Of a DNA stretch of 64,000 nucleotides, positions 54,789-63,300 are shown piece by piece (within the stretch, counting starts at the first letter, position 1; every line of letters begins with the position of its first letter). The translations under genes were made by a program, and so were the position numbers. The notes under the pieces were generated by a model. It worked only from the letters and a program-made list of their open reading frames with translations. It was not told where the DNA came from and did no database searches. The stretch covers positions 68,831-132,830 of the forward strand of contig DATKVJ010000142.1 in NCBI GenBank assembly GCA_035530135.1, in the 5' to 3' direction. The DNA is from CAIYYX01 sp035530135 (GTDB lineage: Bacteria; Pseudomonadota; Gammaproteobacteria; Burkholderiales; Rhodocyclaceae).

Positions 54789-55067
54789 TTGGATGCGCAA
54801 CAGGAAGTGTTGAAGATTCTGGATGAAATCCTGAGGCTTGGGAGCCGGCTGTCAGGCATGAGCGCCGCCTCACCTTTGCTCGGAGCCGTTCCGGAAGTAG
54901 ACTCAATGGCCGTAGTCGCGATTCTGACAACGCTGGAAGAGCGCTTCGGCTTTATCATCGAAGATGATGAAATGGATGGTTCGGTGTTCGCGACCGTCGG
55001 GTCGCTGTCTAGTTTCGTGGAGAGAAAGCTCGATGTCCTAAGCTCCGCCGCTCCGCTTTTACCATGA
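54789..55067 (+). CDS. Acyl carrier protein, exosortase A system-associated
   Basis: A 92-aa four-helix carrier protein. The phosphopantetheine attachment motif is PEVDSMAVV with Ser39. The C-terminal half (RFGFIIEDDEMDGSVFATVG) is the usual acidic helix II-III region. I chose a TTG start at 54789: GGAGAG sits six bases upstream and the length then equals an ordinary ACP. The open frame upstream to 54597 runs through the aminotransferase start and looks non-coding. Its stop overlaps the hydrolase gene start (ATGA). It is the natural carrier for the adenylating enzyme at 50543. Confidence 0.88.
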   Translation: MDAQQEVLKILDEILRLGSRLSGMSAASPLLGAVPEVDSMAVVAILTTLEERFGFIIEDDEMDGSVFATVGSLSSFVERKLDVLSSAAPLLP

Positions 55068-55882
55068 ATGCATTCTTCTTGGACGGCTCTTCAGGCCGCA
55101 GTTTCTGTCTGTTGCACGAGCCTTCGCCAGAGGCAGAGGCGAAAGGAGCAGTCGTCTACCTGCACCCGTTTGCCGAAGAGATGAATAAGTCGCGCCGCAT
55201 GATTGGCTTGCAGGCCAGTGCACTGGCGCAGGCGGGCTGGTTCGTGTTGCAAGCCGATCTGCACGGATGTGGCGACAGCGACGGCGACTTCAGTGATGCC
55301 ACCTGGGAGCGTTGGATCTCCGATGCACGTAATACGGCGACGTGGCTGCGTGACCGCAGCGGTTTTTCCCCAAGCTTGTGGGGCCTGCGCGCCGGCTGCC
55401 TGCTAGCGGCGGCAGTTGCACCTCAGCTCGAATGGGTGCCGGACATGTTGTTCTGGCAACCAGTGACATCAGGCAAGCAACATCTGAGACAATTCCTCCG
55501 CCTGAAACTTGCCAGTGGAATTTTAGGCGTTTCGAAACGGTCCGACGACGGCACCCAGAAGATGCGCGAGCAGCTGGCGAGCGGCGCAGCCATCGAGATT
55601 GGCGGCTATCTTCTTTCGTCGGCGCTTGCACTCGGGATGGATGTCGCCACCCTCGAGCCACCGCCGGTAGGGTGCGGTCGCCTTTTATGGTTTGAAATCT
55701 GTGGCGCGACGACGCTAGAACTCTCTCCCGCCGCTCTCCTGGGCGTCAGGGCATGGGAGGCAGCGGGCTGGCACGTCACCGCCGAAGCGATTGCCGGAAC
55801 GTCGTTCTGGCAAACTCAGGAAATCGAGGAGCTTCCCGGATTGATTGAGGCGACGACGGCCCTTCTTGGGAACGCGGCGTGA
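55064..55882 (+). CDS. Exosortase A-associated hydrolase 2 (alpha/beta fold, TIGR03101 type)
   Basis: A 272-aa alpha/beta-hydrolase-fold protein: AVVYLHPFAEEMNKSRR, WFVLQADLHGCGDSDGDF, then LWGLRAGCLLAA at the nucleophile elbow. The expected G-x-S-x-G reads G-L-R-A-G, so the serine position holds Arg109 and classical esterase activity is not expected. It may be a non-catalytic partner of the next protein or use another chemistry. Coupled to ACP by a four-base overlap and to hydrolase 1 by GTGA. Confidence 0.87.
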   Translation: MNAFFLDGSSGRSFCLLHEPSPEAEAKGAVVYLHPFAEEMNKSRRMIGLQASALAQAGWFVLQADLHGCGDSDGDFSDATWERWISDARNTATWLRDRSGFSPSLWGLRAGCLLAAAVAPQLEWVPDMLFWQPVTSGKQHLRQFLRLKLASGILGVSKRSDDGTQKMREQLASGAAIEIGGYLLSSALALGMDVATLEPPPVGCGRLLWFEICGATTLELSPAALLGVRAWEAAGWHVTAEAIAGTSFWQTQEIEELPGLIEATTALLGNAA

Positions 55883-56748
55883 ATTTTTTCGAGACGGCTA
55901 TCATTCTTCCGTGCGCCGGCGAGCAGCTGGTCGGGGTGCTGAGTGCGCCGGTAAGGCCGGCGGAAATCGGCGTGGTGGTAATTGTGGGCGGCCCTCAGTA
56001 CCGCGCCGGCAGCCACCGCCAGTTTCTGCTTCTTGCACGCAGGCTGGCCGGCGAGGGCTACGCGGTTTTTCGTTTCGATTACCGCGGCATGGGCGATAGC
56101 ACGGGTGAGGTGCGGAATTTCGAAAGGGTCGGCGACGACATCGCCGCCGCCATCGAAGCCTTCCAGGCGGCTAGTCCGAATGTGGCCAAGATCGTCTTAT
56201 GGGGACTGTGCGACGGCGCTTCCGCCGCCCTGTTATATTGGCACGCGAGGCGGGACGAGCGCATCAGCGGCATGTGTTTGCTTAATCCCTGGGTGCGTTC
56301 CGAGGCGACCCTTGCCCGAACTCAGGTAAAGCACTATTACGGGCAACGGTCGCTACAGCGCGAATTCTGGTTGAAACTTTTTCATGGCGAGGTGCATGTC
56401 TTTGCATCGATCGGGGGCCTGCTGCACAAGCTGCGGCTGTCGGCTGCTGCCGGCAAAAGTAATGGGGAACTAGTGCCTTTCCAGACGCGGATGGCCGGGG
56501 CGCTGCGTGCCTTCCCGGGAAAGGCAACGCTCGTTCTCAGCGGCCGCGACTATACCGCCAAGGAATTTCTCGAATGCGCCCGGGCCGATCCGGAATGGGC
56601 TGCCGCTCTCGGCAATTCCAACGTGCGGCAGCACGAGATTCCGGATGCAGACCATACTTTTTCCACAAAGCAGTGGCGCGGCGAAGTGGAGCAGGTCACG
56701 CTGAGGCTGTTGCATGAGCTTTCGGAGCGGCCATGCGACGCGTCCTGA
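55879..56748 (+). CDS. Exosortase A-associated hydrolase 1 (alpha/beta fold, Cys elbow, TIGR03100 type)
   Basis: A 289-aa alpha/beta hydrolase: VVVIVGGPQYRAGSHRQF, FRFDYRGMGDSTGE, and the nucleophile elbow LWGLCDGASAAL with Cys111 in place of Ser. The likely catalytic His is in PDADHTFS. A Cys nucleophile suits thioester chemistry such as acyl transfer from the carrier protein encoded just upstream. The GTG start overlaps the previous stop. Restricted to XrtA loci as far as I know; substrate undefined. Confidence 0.88.
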   Translation: MNFFETAIILPCAGEQLVGVLSAPVRPAEIGVVVIVGGPQYRAGSHRQFLLLARRLAGEGYAVFRFDYRGMGDSTGEVRNFERVGDDIAAAIEAFQAASPNVAKIVLWGLCDGASAALLYWHARRDERISGMCLLNPWVRSEATLARTQVKHYYGQRSLQREFWLKLFHGEVHVFASIGGLLHKLRLSAAAGKSNGELVPFQTRMAGALRAFPGKATLVLSGRDYTAKEFLECARADPEWAAALGNSNVRQHEIPDADHTFSTKQWRGEVEQVTLRLLHELSERPCDAS

Positions 56749-57971
56749 TGATCGCCTATCACTTTCCACCGCTGTCTGGGAGTAGCGGCATACAACGTAC
56801 GCTGCGATTTGTTCAGCACTTGCCACCCCTTGGGTGGCAACCTCTGGTGTTGAGCGCCGATCCGCGCTGTTATGAGCAGACCGGCGATGACCTCATGGCG
56901 GACATTCCTCAGGAAACCGTCGTACGTCGGGCATTCGCGCTTGACACAGCCCGCCATCTGTCAGCCGGTGGACGGTATCTTGGTTGGATGGCCAGGCCGG
57001 ACCGATGGGTGAGTTGGCGGTTCGCTGCGATTGCGGAGGGCTTACGCATGATCAAGCAGTTCAAACCAGACGTGATCTGGTCCACGTATCCGATCGCCAC
57101 GGCACACCTGATCGGTGCGGCTCTCCATCACCGCAGCGGACTTCCCTGGATCGCCGATTTTCGCGATCCGATGGCGCAGGATGGCTATCCTGCCGACATG
57201 AAAACCTGGCAAAGCTACAAACGAATCGAGGAGGAGGCGATTCGCCTTGCGCATTTCTGCGTGTTTACTACACCCGGCGCAGCACGCACCTATCGCAGTC
57301 GTTATCCAGCGGCAAGGGACAGAATTGTGGTATTGGAGAACGGCTTCGACGAGGAAAGCTTTTTGCAGCTGGTGTCGCGCAACGAAAGTAGCGATCCTCT
57401 GCTGCCAGGGGGCGTGCTTCTGTTGCACAGTGGCATCGTTTATCCAGAAGAGAGGGATCCCCGGCCCTTGTTCGTGGCCATGCGACGACTGGTGGAGTCG
57501 AGCAGACTGCGGCCGAGCGAGATGCGCATCCGCTTCCGCGCGGCGGTGCATGACCAGTGGTTGAACTCGCTCGCTGCTGAGCTCGGCGTGAAGGAGTTCA
57601 TAGAACTGTGTCCGCCGATAGCCTATCGGGAGGCGCTCGCAGAAATGCTCCGGGCGGACGCGCTGCTCGTGCTGCAATCGACTGATTGTAATGACCAGAT
57701 TCCCGCCAAACTTTACGAATATCTGCGCGCGGGGCGACCAATCCTTGGCCTGACGGATCCGGAAGGCGATACTGCCGGCGCCCTGCGTGAGGCTGGATTG
57801 GACACCATCGCTAGGTTGGAGTCGGCCGACGAGATCGAGGTATTGCTGCCGAAGTTTCTAATATCGGTCATGAAAGAAACAGCCCGCCTGCCGCTCGCCG
57901 CGACAGTGGCGCGGGCATCGCGCCGGGGCAGGGCGGAGTCGCTGGCGCACCTGATCGAAAGCTGTTGTTGA
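56733..57971 (+). CDS. Glycosyltransferase, GT4-like
   Basis: A 412-aa GT-B protein. It has the N-terminal MIAYHFPPLSGSSGIQRTLR signature, WIADFRDPMAQDGYPAD, and a donor half with VLENGFDEESFL, LLHSGIVYPEERDPRP and QIPAKLYEYLRAGRPILG. This fold is common at the end of PEP-CTERM glycosyltransferase runs. It overlaps the hydrolase 1 gene by 16 bases, so translation is coupled; it is followed by a pseudogene. Confidence 0.87.
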   Translation: MRRVLMIAYHFPPLSGSSGIQRTLRFVQHLPPLGWQPLVLSADPRCYEQTGDDLMADIPQETVVRRAFALDTARHLSAGGRYLGWMARPDRWVSWRFAAIAEGLRMIKQFKPDVIWSTYPIATAHLIGAALHHRSGLPWIADFRDPMAQDGYPADMKTWQSYKRIEEEAIRLAHFCVFTTPGAARTYRSRYPAARDRIVVLENGFDEESFLQLVSRNESSDPLLPGGVLLLHSGIVYPEERDPRPLFVAMRRLVESSRLRPSEMRIRFRAAVHDQWLNSLAAELGVKEFIELCPPIAYREALAEMLRADALLVLQSTDCNDQIPAKLYEYLRAGRPILGLTDPEGDTAGALREAGLDTIARLESADEIEVLLPKFLISVMKETARLPLAATVARASRRGRAESLAHLIESCC

Positions 57972-57987
57972 ATTGCGTGGAAGTTGA

Positions 57988-58552
57988 ACCCCTACGTACC
58001 CGTCCCGGGAGACGCCAATTCCTCTAGTCATTGCCGAGCGCCCGGAGTCGTCCGCGGTCTCTGCGCTTGTCCGGTTGTCAGCAGCTTCATTTGCGGCCAT
58101 GGCGGCGACTGCCCTGGGATGGGCGTTGCTGCATCATCCCTTCGGCCCGTTTCTGGTCGGTGCAGTGGCCCTGGGATACTGCGCCGTGTTGTCGAGGCAC
58201 CCGCATGCCTGGCTGTTCTTTGTGCCGGCGCTGCTACCGATGATCGATTTGGCGACGATCACCGGCTCTATCTATCTCACCGAGTCCGATCTGCTGCTGG
58301 CCGCTACCGTGGCTATGGGATACGCTCGTTAGCCTGGGCCGGCGGGTGAACCGGACTTCTTGCCAATTGGTTGGTACGGCTACAGGGGGCAGGTCACAGG
58401 CGCCCTATTTTCTGACTTCCTTGGCCGGCTTTCTCACGGTGGGGCTATTGAACAGCCTGCTCGACGTACCGCACTTGGCGACGATGTTTTATCTCGTCTG
58501 TTTCGCCATGTTGGTCATCCGGCCGGAGCGCTCTGCCACTTCCAGGACGTGA
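57988..58552 (+). pseudogene. Internally deleted O-antigen-ligase-like pseudogene
   Basis: The first part (about 58075-58332) reads AALGWALLHHPFGPF-type residues down to ATVAMGYAR and a stop. It matches, segment by segment, the beginning of the ligase half of the 1094-aa protein encoded at 60392 (for example LATYAALVWRHPQLL versus ALGYCAVLSRHPHAW; LLVLASLAVGYAR versus LLLAATVAMGYAR). A second part in another frame (about 58385-58545: FLTSLAGFLTVGLL, LDVPHLATMFYL) matches that protein's last 45 residues. About 400 middle codons are missing. The gene was therefore a paralogue that lost its centre by deletion. No good start codon remains. Confidence 0.75.
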
Positions 58553-58664
58553 TGGAAGGGAACCGCAACGAAACGCTGCGCACCGGGTGGGGCCCCTCCG
58601 GATCGGACCCACGGTGCGGGCACGAACACCTCGGACAGTGTCCTGTGGAGCCGACGACCTGGGC

Positions 58665-59357
58665 CTAATTCTTACGTTTACGCGATGCCGCGAGGCCCAG
58701 GAGACTAAGGCCGAGCAGCGCGAGGGTCGCAGGTTCGGGAACATTCGAAGGATTCGGGTTCGGATTTGTGACTACCGGAGAGTATTGGATGTTGTCCACG
58801 AACGCATACGAAGCGGCTCCCGTAGCGTCGAGAGAACTCAGCTGAATCTGATCGAAGGTAATGCCGGTGATTGTGAAAAAATCATGTCCATTGCTATCAG
58901 TCGCGTGAGACAGCATCTCTATGACGCTCCCCCCCAGCAGCGCCGTTACCGTCGTGTTTTCGGGATCAGCACCACTGGTCGCTATTCCGAATGCCGCCTC
59001 GGTCACCTGGGTTGTGAAAAACCATGACAATGGATTGGCTGGCGGCTGAACGAGTGGAGGAAGATAGATAAAATTACCGATTTGATGGCCGAAAGTCGCG
59101 GGCGAGACATTGAGAGGCTGTGGATCGTAATAAGCGCCAACGAAGCTCGTCAGGCCGTTCAGATCGTATTGAGTTGTCAGCGGTGTCCCAGCTGGCAAAA
59201 TCTGCTCGTCAAAGGTAACGGTGTGGGTCGCCGACGTCAAAGGTAAGGGGTCACCTAAGTTTAGCGAAACGTAGGCGATTGAGGCCTCCGCGCTTTGCAT
59301 GCCGCCCAAGACAGCCAGTCCGAATGCCGCAAGAACTGTGTACCTGGTCTTTTTCAT
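58665..59357 (-). CDS. PEP-CTERM sorting-domain protein
   Basis: A 230-aa secreted protein. It has a signal peptide (MKKTRYTVLAAFGLAVLGG, cleavage near SAEAS), a middle domain that looks beta-rich with Thr/Asn-rich stretches and a spacer NPNPNPSN. The sorting signal VPEPATLALLGLSLLGLAAS ends in basic residues RKRKN. This is the only clear exosortase substrate in the window. ATG 59357 is preceded by GGGGA at six bases and gives a normal signal peptide; ATG 59369 is an alternative. A strong -24/-12 element lies about 100 bases upstream, which ties it to PrsR. Confidence 0.95.
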   Translation of the reverse strand: MKKTRYTVLAAFGLAVLGGMQSAEASIAYVSLNLGDPLPLTSATHTVTFDEQILPAGTPLTTQYDLNGLTSFVGAYYDPQPLNVSPATFGHQIGNFIYLPPLVQPPANPLSWFFTTQVTEAAFGIATSGADPENTTVTALLGGSVIEMLSHATDSNGHDFFTITGITFDQIQLSSLDATGAASYAFVDNIQYSPVVTNPNPNPSNVPEPATLALLGLSLLGLAASRKRKN

Positions 59358-59387
59358 GATATTCCCCAAAGGGCAAGGTTAAACGAT

Positions 59388-59398
59388 TGAGTCACTCA
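59388..59398. promoter_or_regulatory. TGAGTCACTCA palindrome in the 5' leader
   Basis: A perfect 11-base inverted repeat with one central base, lying between the predicted sigma54 start and the ribosome-binding site of the PEP-CTERM gene. It could be an operator for post-activation repression, or part of an RNA fold. It may also be chance. Confidence 0.3.
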
Positions 59399-59459
59399 CG
59401 CCTGGTTTCTGCAAAGCCGGATAGGGTCTCAATCCGATCATCGCCAAGCGGAGAGAACT

Positions 59460-59476
59460 AAGCGAATATCGCGCCA
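59460..59476 (-). promoter_or_regulatory. Sigma54 (-24/-12) promoter of the PEP-CTERM gene
   Basis: On the minus strand TGGCGCGATATTCGCTT fits the consensus TGGCAC-N5-TTGCW, with exactly ten bases between GG and GC. The only departures are A-to-G in the -24 box and TTGC-to-TCGC in the -12 box. The transcript would start near 59448, giving a leader of about 90 bases before ATG 59357. Presence of PrsR with an intact GAFTGA loop in the same locus makes this functional reading likely. Confidence 0.7.
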
Positions 59477-59534
59477 TTACTATTAAGTTATTCAAAATTA
59501 AAAGTTTAAGGATTTTGCGTGACCGAAGATGTGA

Positions 59535-59550
59535 ATTTTGTCGACAAAAT
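59535..59550. promoter_or_regulatory. 16-base perfect palindrome, candidate PrsR enhancer site
   Basis: ATTTTGTCGACAAAAT is a perfect inverted repeat about 75 bases upstream of the -24 box of the PEP-CTERM gene and about 100 bases from the predicted start. That is the usual place and symmetry for an NtrC-type enhancer. A similar AAAATTTTGTTT lies at about 59594-59605 and may be a half site. Confidence 0.5.
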
Positions 59551-59732
59551 CTCGAATCGCATTCCGGATCGTAAGACGGCTAAATGTCAGCAGAAAATTT
59601 TGTTTACTTAGACTGACGCGGATCGGCGATTATTTACGACATGTTAAGCGCATACGCAAATGTCCTAATCCGTATTGACGCATGCTAGACTTGATGGCCT
59701 ATTTCGTTCAACACTCTCGAGGAGGAACGGTT

Positions 59733-60134
59733 ATGAAAACATTGATCGTGGCGAGTGTCGTCTTGCTTGCATGCGTTTCGGGCAGGGCGATGGCGGCCTG
59801 CAGCGGGACCGCGCTGACCGCCAGCCAGCTTACAACTTTGCTGACCGGCAAGACGGTCTGCGGTAGCGCCGGGACCGACAGGTGGCAGGAAGAACACAGG
59901 CTCGGCGGCGAGCTATGGGATTACAAGAAGGGGCCCGGCGACCCGGTCGATCCGGAGGAGAAGGTCGGCACGTGGAGTGTCGTAAGCGGAGGGTTTGGGT
60001 CTGGAAAAGTCAGCTATCAATATGACGGTGGCTCCGGCTTCCTCTATACGGTCTATAACAACGGCGGCGGAGCTTACAGCTTCTGCGGGCCCAGCACCAT
60101 TGAAGTCACGGTCGTACCTGGTCCCGGTTGTTAG
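59733..60134 (+). CDS. Small secreted protein of unknown function
   Basis: A 133-aa protein with a clear signal peptide (MKTLIVASVVLLACVSGRAMA, cleavage before ACSG). The mature part of about 112 residues has Cys near both ends (ACSGTALTA, KTVCGSAG, SFCGPSTIE, GPGC) and Gly/Trp-rich beta-like segments. A strong GAGGAGGAA precedes ATG 59733. It has no PEP-CTERM signal. I do not recognise the family. It is divergent from the PEP-CTERM gene and may be co-regulated with it. Confidence 0.75.
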   Translation: MKTLIVASVVLLACVSGRAMAACSGTALTASQLTTLLTGKTVCGSAGTDRWQEEHRLGGELWDYKKGPGDPVDPEEKVGTWSVVSGGFGSGKVSYQYDGGSGFLYTVYNNGGGAYSFCGPSTIEVTVVPGPGC

Positions 60135-60314
60135 GCATCGGCGCTGATAGTTCGAAGATACCGCAGCAAGAGGGCTTCGCCGTCTTTCGGCGATGAAGGG
60201 TCGGACGGGCATGCCCGCCGCCGGGTCTCAGGCCTCGAGCACGAACCACGCGATGGGCGAATTGCCGAAACTGCCTTCGTCGCTGCGAGGCCGAAGGGTC
60301 ACGGCAACCTCTCC

Positions 60315-60344
60315 CCCTTCCATGAAGTCTGCTTCATGGAGGGG
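60315..60344. terminator. Strong hairpin between the small protein and ligase-fusion genes
   Basis: CCCTTCCATGAAG (60315-60327) pairs with CTTCATGGAGGGG (60332-60344), including one G-U pair, around the loop TCTG. The stem is 13 base pairs. No T run follows, so it may be a Rho-assisted terminator, an attenuator or a processing site in the leader of the gene at 60392. A second small palindrome CGGGCATGCCCG lies near 60207-60218. Confidence 0.5.
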
Positions 60345-60391
60345 ATCTGATGTGCCTTCTCATCGTGCGCCGAGCGGGCGGTTGAAAACTC

Positions 60392-63300
60392 ATGTCCTTC
60401 GGCGCCGCTAGCCGCCAAAGCGCCGCCGACCCGTCTTCCCTCTGGCTGGGGTGGCTCGCCTACGCTTGCTTTGTCACCTACGGCAGCCTGGTGCCGCTCG
60501 ATTTTCACCCGCGCCCATTGACCGAAGCGTGGGCGGCCTTCCAGCACATACCTATGCTGGTGATCGGGGTCGAGGGACGGGCCGACTGGATCGCGAACTG
60601 CGTGCTCTACGTCCCGCTCGCTTTTCTGACCGCGAGCCTGGTCAGAGGCGACAAACCATCCGCACGCAGACTGTTGGCATTGGTTGGCTCGGTCATTTTC
60701 TGCTGCGTGCTGGCCGTCACGATCGAGTTTACGCAGTTGTTCTTTCCGCCGCGTACTGTATCGATGAACGACATCATTGCCGAATGTTTGGGCAGCATCA
60801 TCGGAATGGTACTGGCCATGGCCTGGACGCGGCGCTTCAAGGGCTTTCTCGCAGCATTCTCAGGCGATGCGGCACGGCTCTGGCCATGCTTGTTGGCGGC
60901 CTACGCTCTGACCTATCTGGTGCTTAGCCTGTTTCCTTACGATTTTTTGTTGTCCCATGCCGAAATCGAGCAGAAGATTGCCTCCGGTACCTGGGGTTGG
61001 TTGTTTGCCGCCGACAGCTTCAGCGGCGGAATGTTTATGGCTGTGGTCAAGCTCGCGGCAGAAGTGCTGGCCGCCCTTCCGTTTGGTCTCCTGCTCGGTC
61101 GCAGGCCGTCGGGGTGGGACGATTTATCTCGCGCTTTCCTGTTAGGCGCAGCCCTAGGCCTTTGCATCGAAACGGCGCAATGGTTTCTCTTCTCAGGCAT
61201 CAGCCAAGGCGTCTCTGTGCTCACCAGGGCAGTGGGCGTGAGCGCAGGCGCGATGTTGTGGCGCACGAACTGGGATGTCACCGCCTTGGCAGCTCGGATT
61301 AGGCGCTTCGGCCTCGCCTTGGGCGCGCTGTATCTCTTCGCCTTGGCTGCCGTAAATGGCTGGTTCTGGCGCGCCTGGGGCGGCGTGGAACTCGCGGCCA
61401 AGAATTTCGGCGAGGTTCGGTACCTGCCCTTTTATTATCATTACTACACCACGGAAACCATTGCCTTGGTGAGCCTGATATCGGTAGGCGTCATGTATGC
61501 GCCTATCGGTTTACTCGCTTGGGCGATGCGCGCAGGTCCCTTACTGACTGTGTCTGCCGCTGCGCTCACCGCTTGTGTCGCGGAAGCCGGAAAACTTTTT
61601 TTGATCGGCGCCCATCCGGACCCTAGCGATATACTAATTGCCGCCTTCGCAGTCTGGGCGGTCAAGCGCTTGGCGGATCAGCTCGCCGGTGTGCCGACCA
61701 CGCGTGCGGAAATGCCCGAACGAGAGCAAATGCCGCGGGTAGCAGCGGAGGGCCACGGCCAGAGACGCGTGAAATTCAGCGCGCAGGCGATGAAAGCAGC
61801 TGCAGGCTGGGAGGCGGCCGACGCAAGGCCGCCGCTTAAGCAGCGCGGTGCTTGGATCGTTCCTTCCGGCCCTGGCTACGCCGGTCTGCTGGCCGCCTTG
61901 TTGCTGGTTGGCTGGGGCGTGGCAAGTTTCCCATTCCATCCGCTACTGCTCGGCCTGCTGCTCGCCACTTACGCCGCGCTGGTTTGGCGTCATCCGCAGC
62001 TTCTCGTGGTAGCCATTCCGGCCGCTCTCCCTGTCTTTGATCTTGCACCCTGGAGTGGGCGCTTTTACTTCGACGAGTTCGATTTGCTGGTCTTGGCTAG
62101 TCTCGCCGTCGGCTACGCGCGAGTGCCGGCGGCGCCACGTAGTGAAGGCCATGATAAGGTGTTCAGCGCCATCATCGCACTAGTTGGCTTGTCCTTCGCC
62201 ATCGGCACGGTGCGCGGATTGCTGCCCTGGCAGGCGCCCGATGCCAATTCCTTCATCAATTACCACAGTCCATACAATGCCCTGCGCATTAGCAAAGGTG
62301 CCCTGTGGGCCTTTCTACTCTTTGGCTTGTTGCGACGCCTCCTAGCCGCCGACCAGGACATTCGCCGCCTCTTCGCCCGGGGCATGGTGATCGGCTTGGC
62401 CGGGACGGTGGCAGTAGTCGCTTGGGAGCGCCTCGCCTTTCCCGGCTTGCTCGATTTTGCTAGTGATTACCGGGTGACCGGCCCCTTCTCCCAAATGCAT
62501 ATTGGTGGCGCCGACATTGAGTGCTTCCTGACGATGGCAGTGCCGTTCCTGGTGCTGCTGCTCTTTCAGACGCGGAGCCTAGCGACCAGGATTGCCGCCA
62601 CGGCGCTCTTGCTCGGCACTGGTTACGCCTTGACAGTAACTTTCTCGCGCAATGGCTACGTGGCCTTCTTCGTCGCGTTGGCGCTCGTCTGCTTGGCGGC
62701 AATGGTTCACTCATCGAAGCGCTGGCGACGAATTGCGGCTTTCCTTCCGGTAGCGCTGGCCTTAGCAGTCGCCGTGCCGGTTTTCAAGGCGCCGTTCTTC
62801 CAGGCGCGTATGGATCAAGTCGGCAACGACCTGAAAATACGCCAGGCTCATTGGGCAGACGCCCTACGTATCCGCGATCCTGGTTGGGCCACGACCGTGC
62901 TCGGCATGGGGATCGGCCGTTACCCGGAAACACACTATTGGCGCAGTTCGGAACAGCATGCGGCCAGCTACCGACTCAAGGTTGGGGCCGGAAATACCTT
63001 CCTGCGCCTCGGAGCTGGCGCTGCGCTCTACCTGGAGCAGTTCATAGATGTGGAGCCGCAGCACAACTATTTGCTGAGCCTTGATGTACGTTCAAACCAG
63101 CCCAACTCGGGAATTACCGTCGCGATCTGCGAGAAATGGCTGCTCACTTCATTCAAATGTGTGCGGCAGACAGCGAAAGCGGGGCTGGAGCCTGGTAAGT
63201 GGCAACACTATCAGAAGCGCATCGAATCCCATGAAATAGGCGGCCACCGGACGGTCAAGCTGGCGCTTTCCAACGCTGATAGCAACGCAGTTTTAGATGT

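Larger units (their letters stand above)
59358..59732. other. Divergent regulatory region between two secreted-protein genes
   Basis: This 375-base gap holds no gene. It contains the 5' leader and sigma54 promoter of the PEP-CTERM gene (minus strand), an 11-base and a 16-base palindrome, and an AT-rich core at about 59480-59660. For the plus-strand gene at 59733 a TTGACG at about 59677 is a possible -35 box, but the -10 is poor. Confidence 0.6.
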
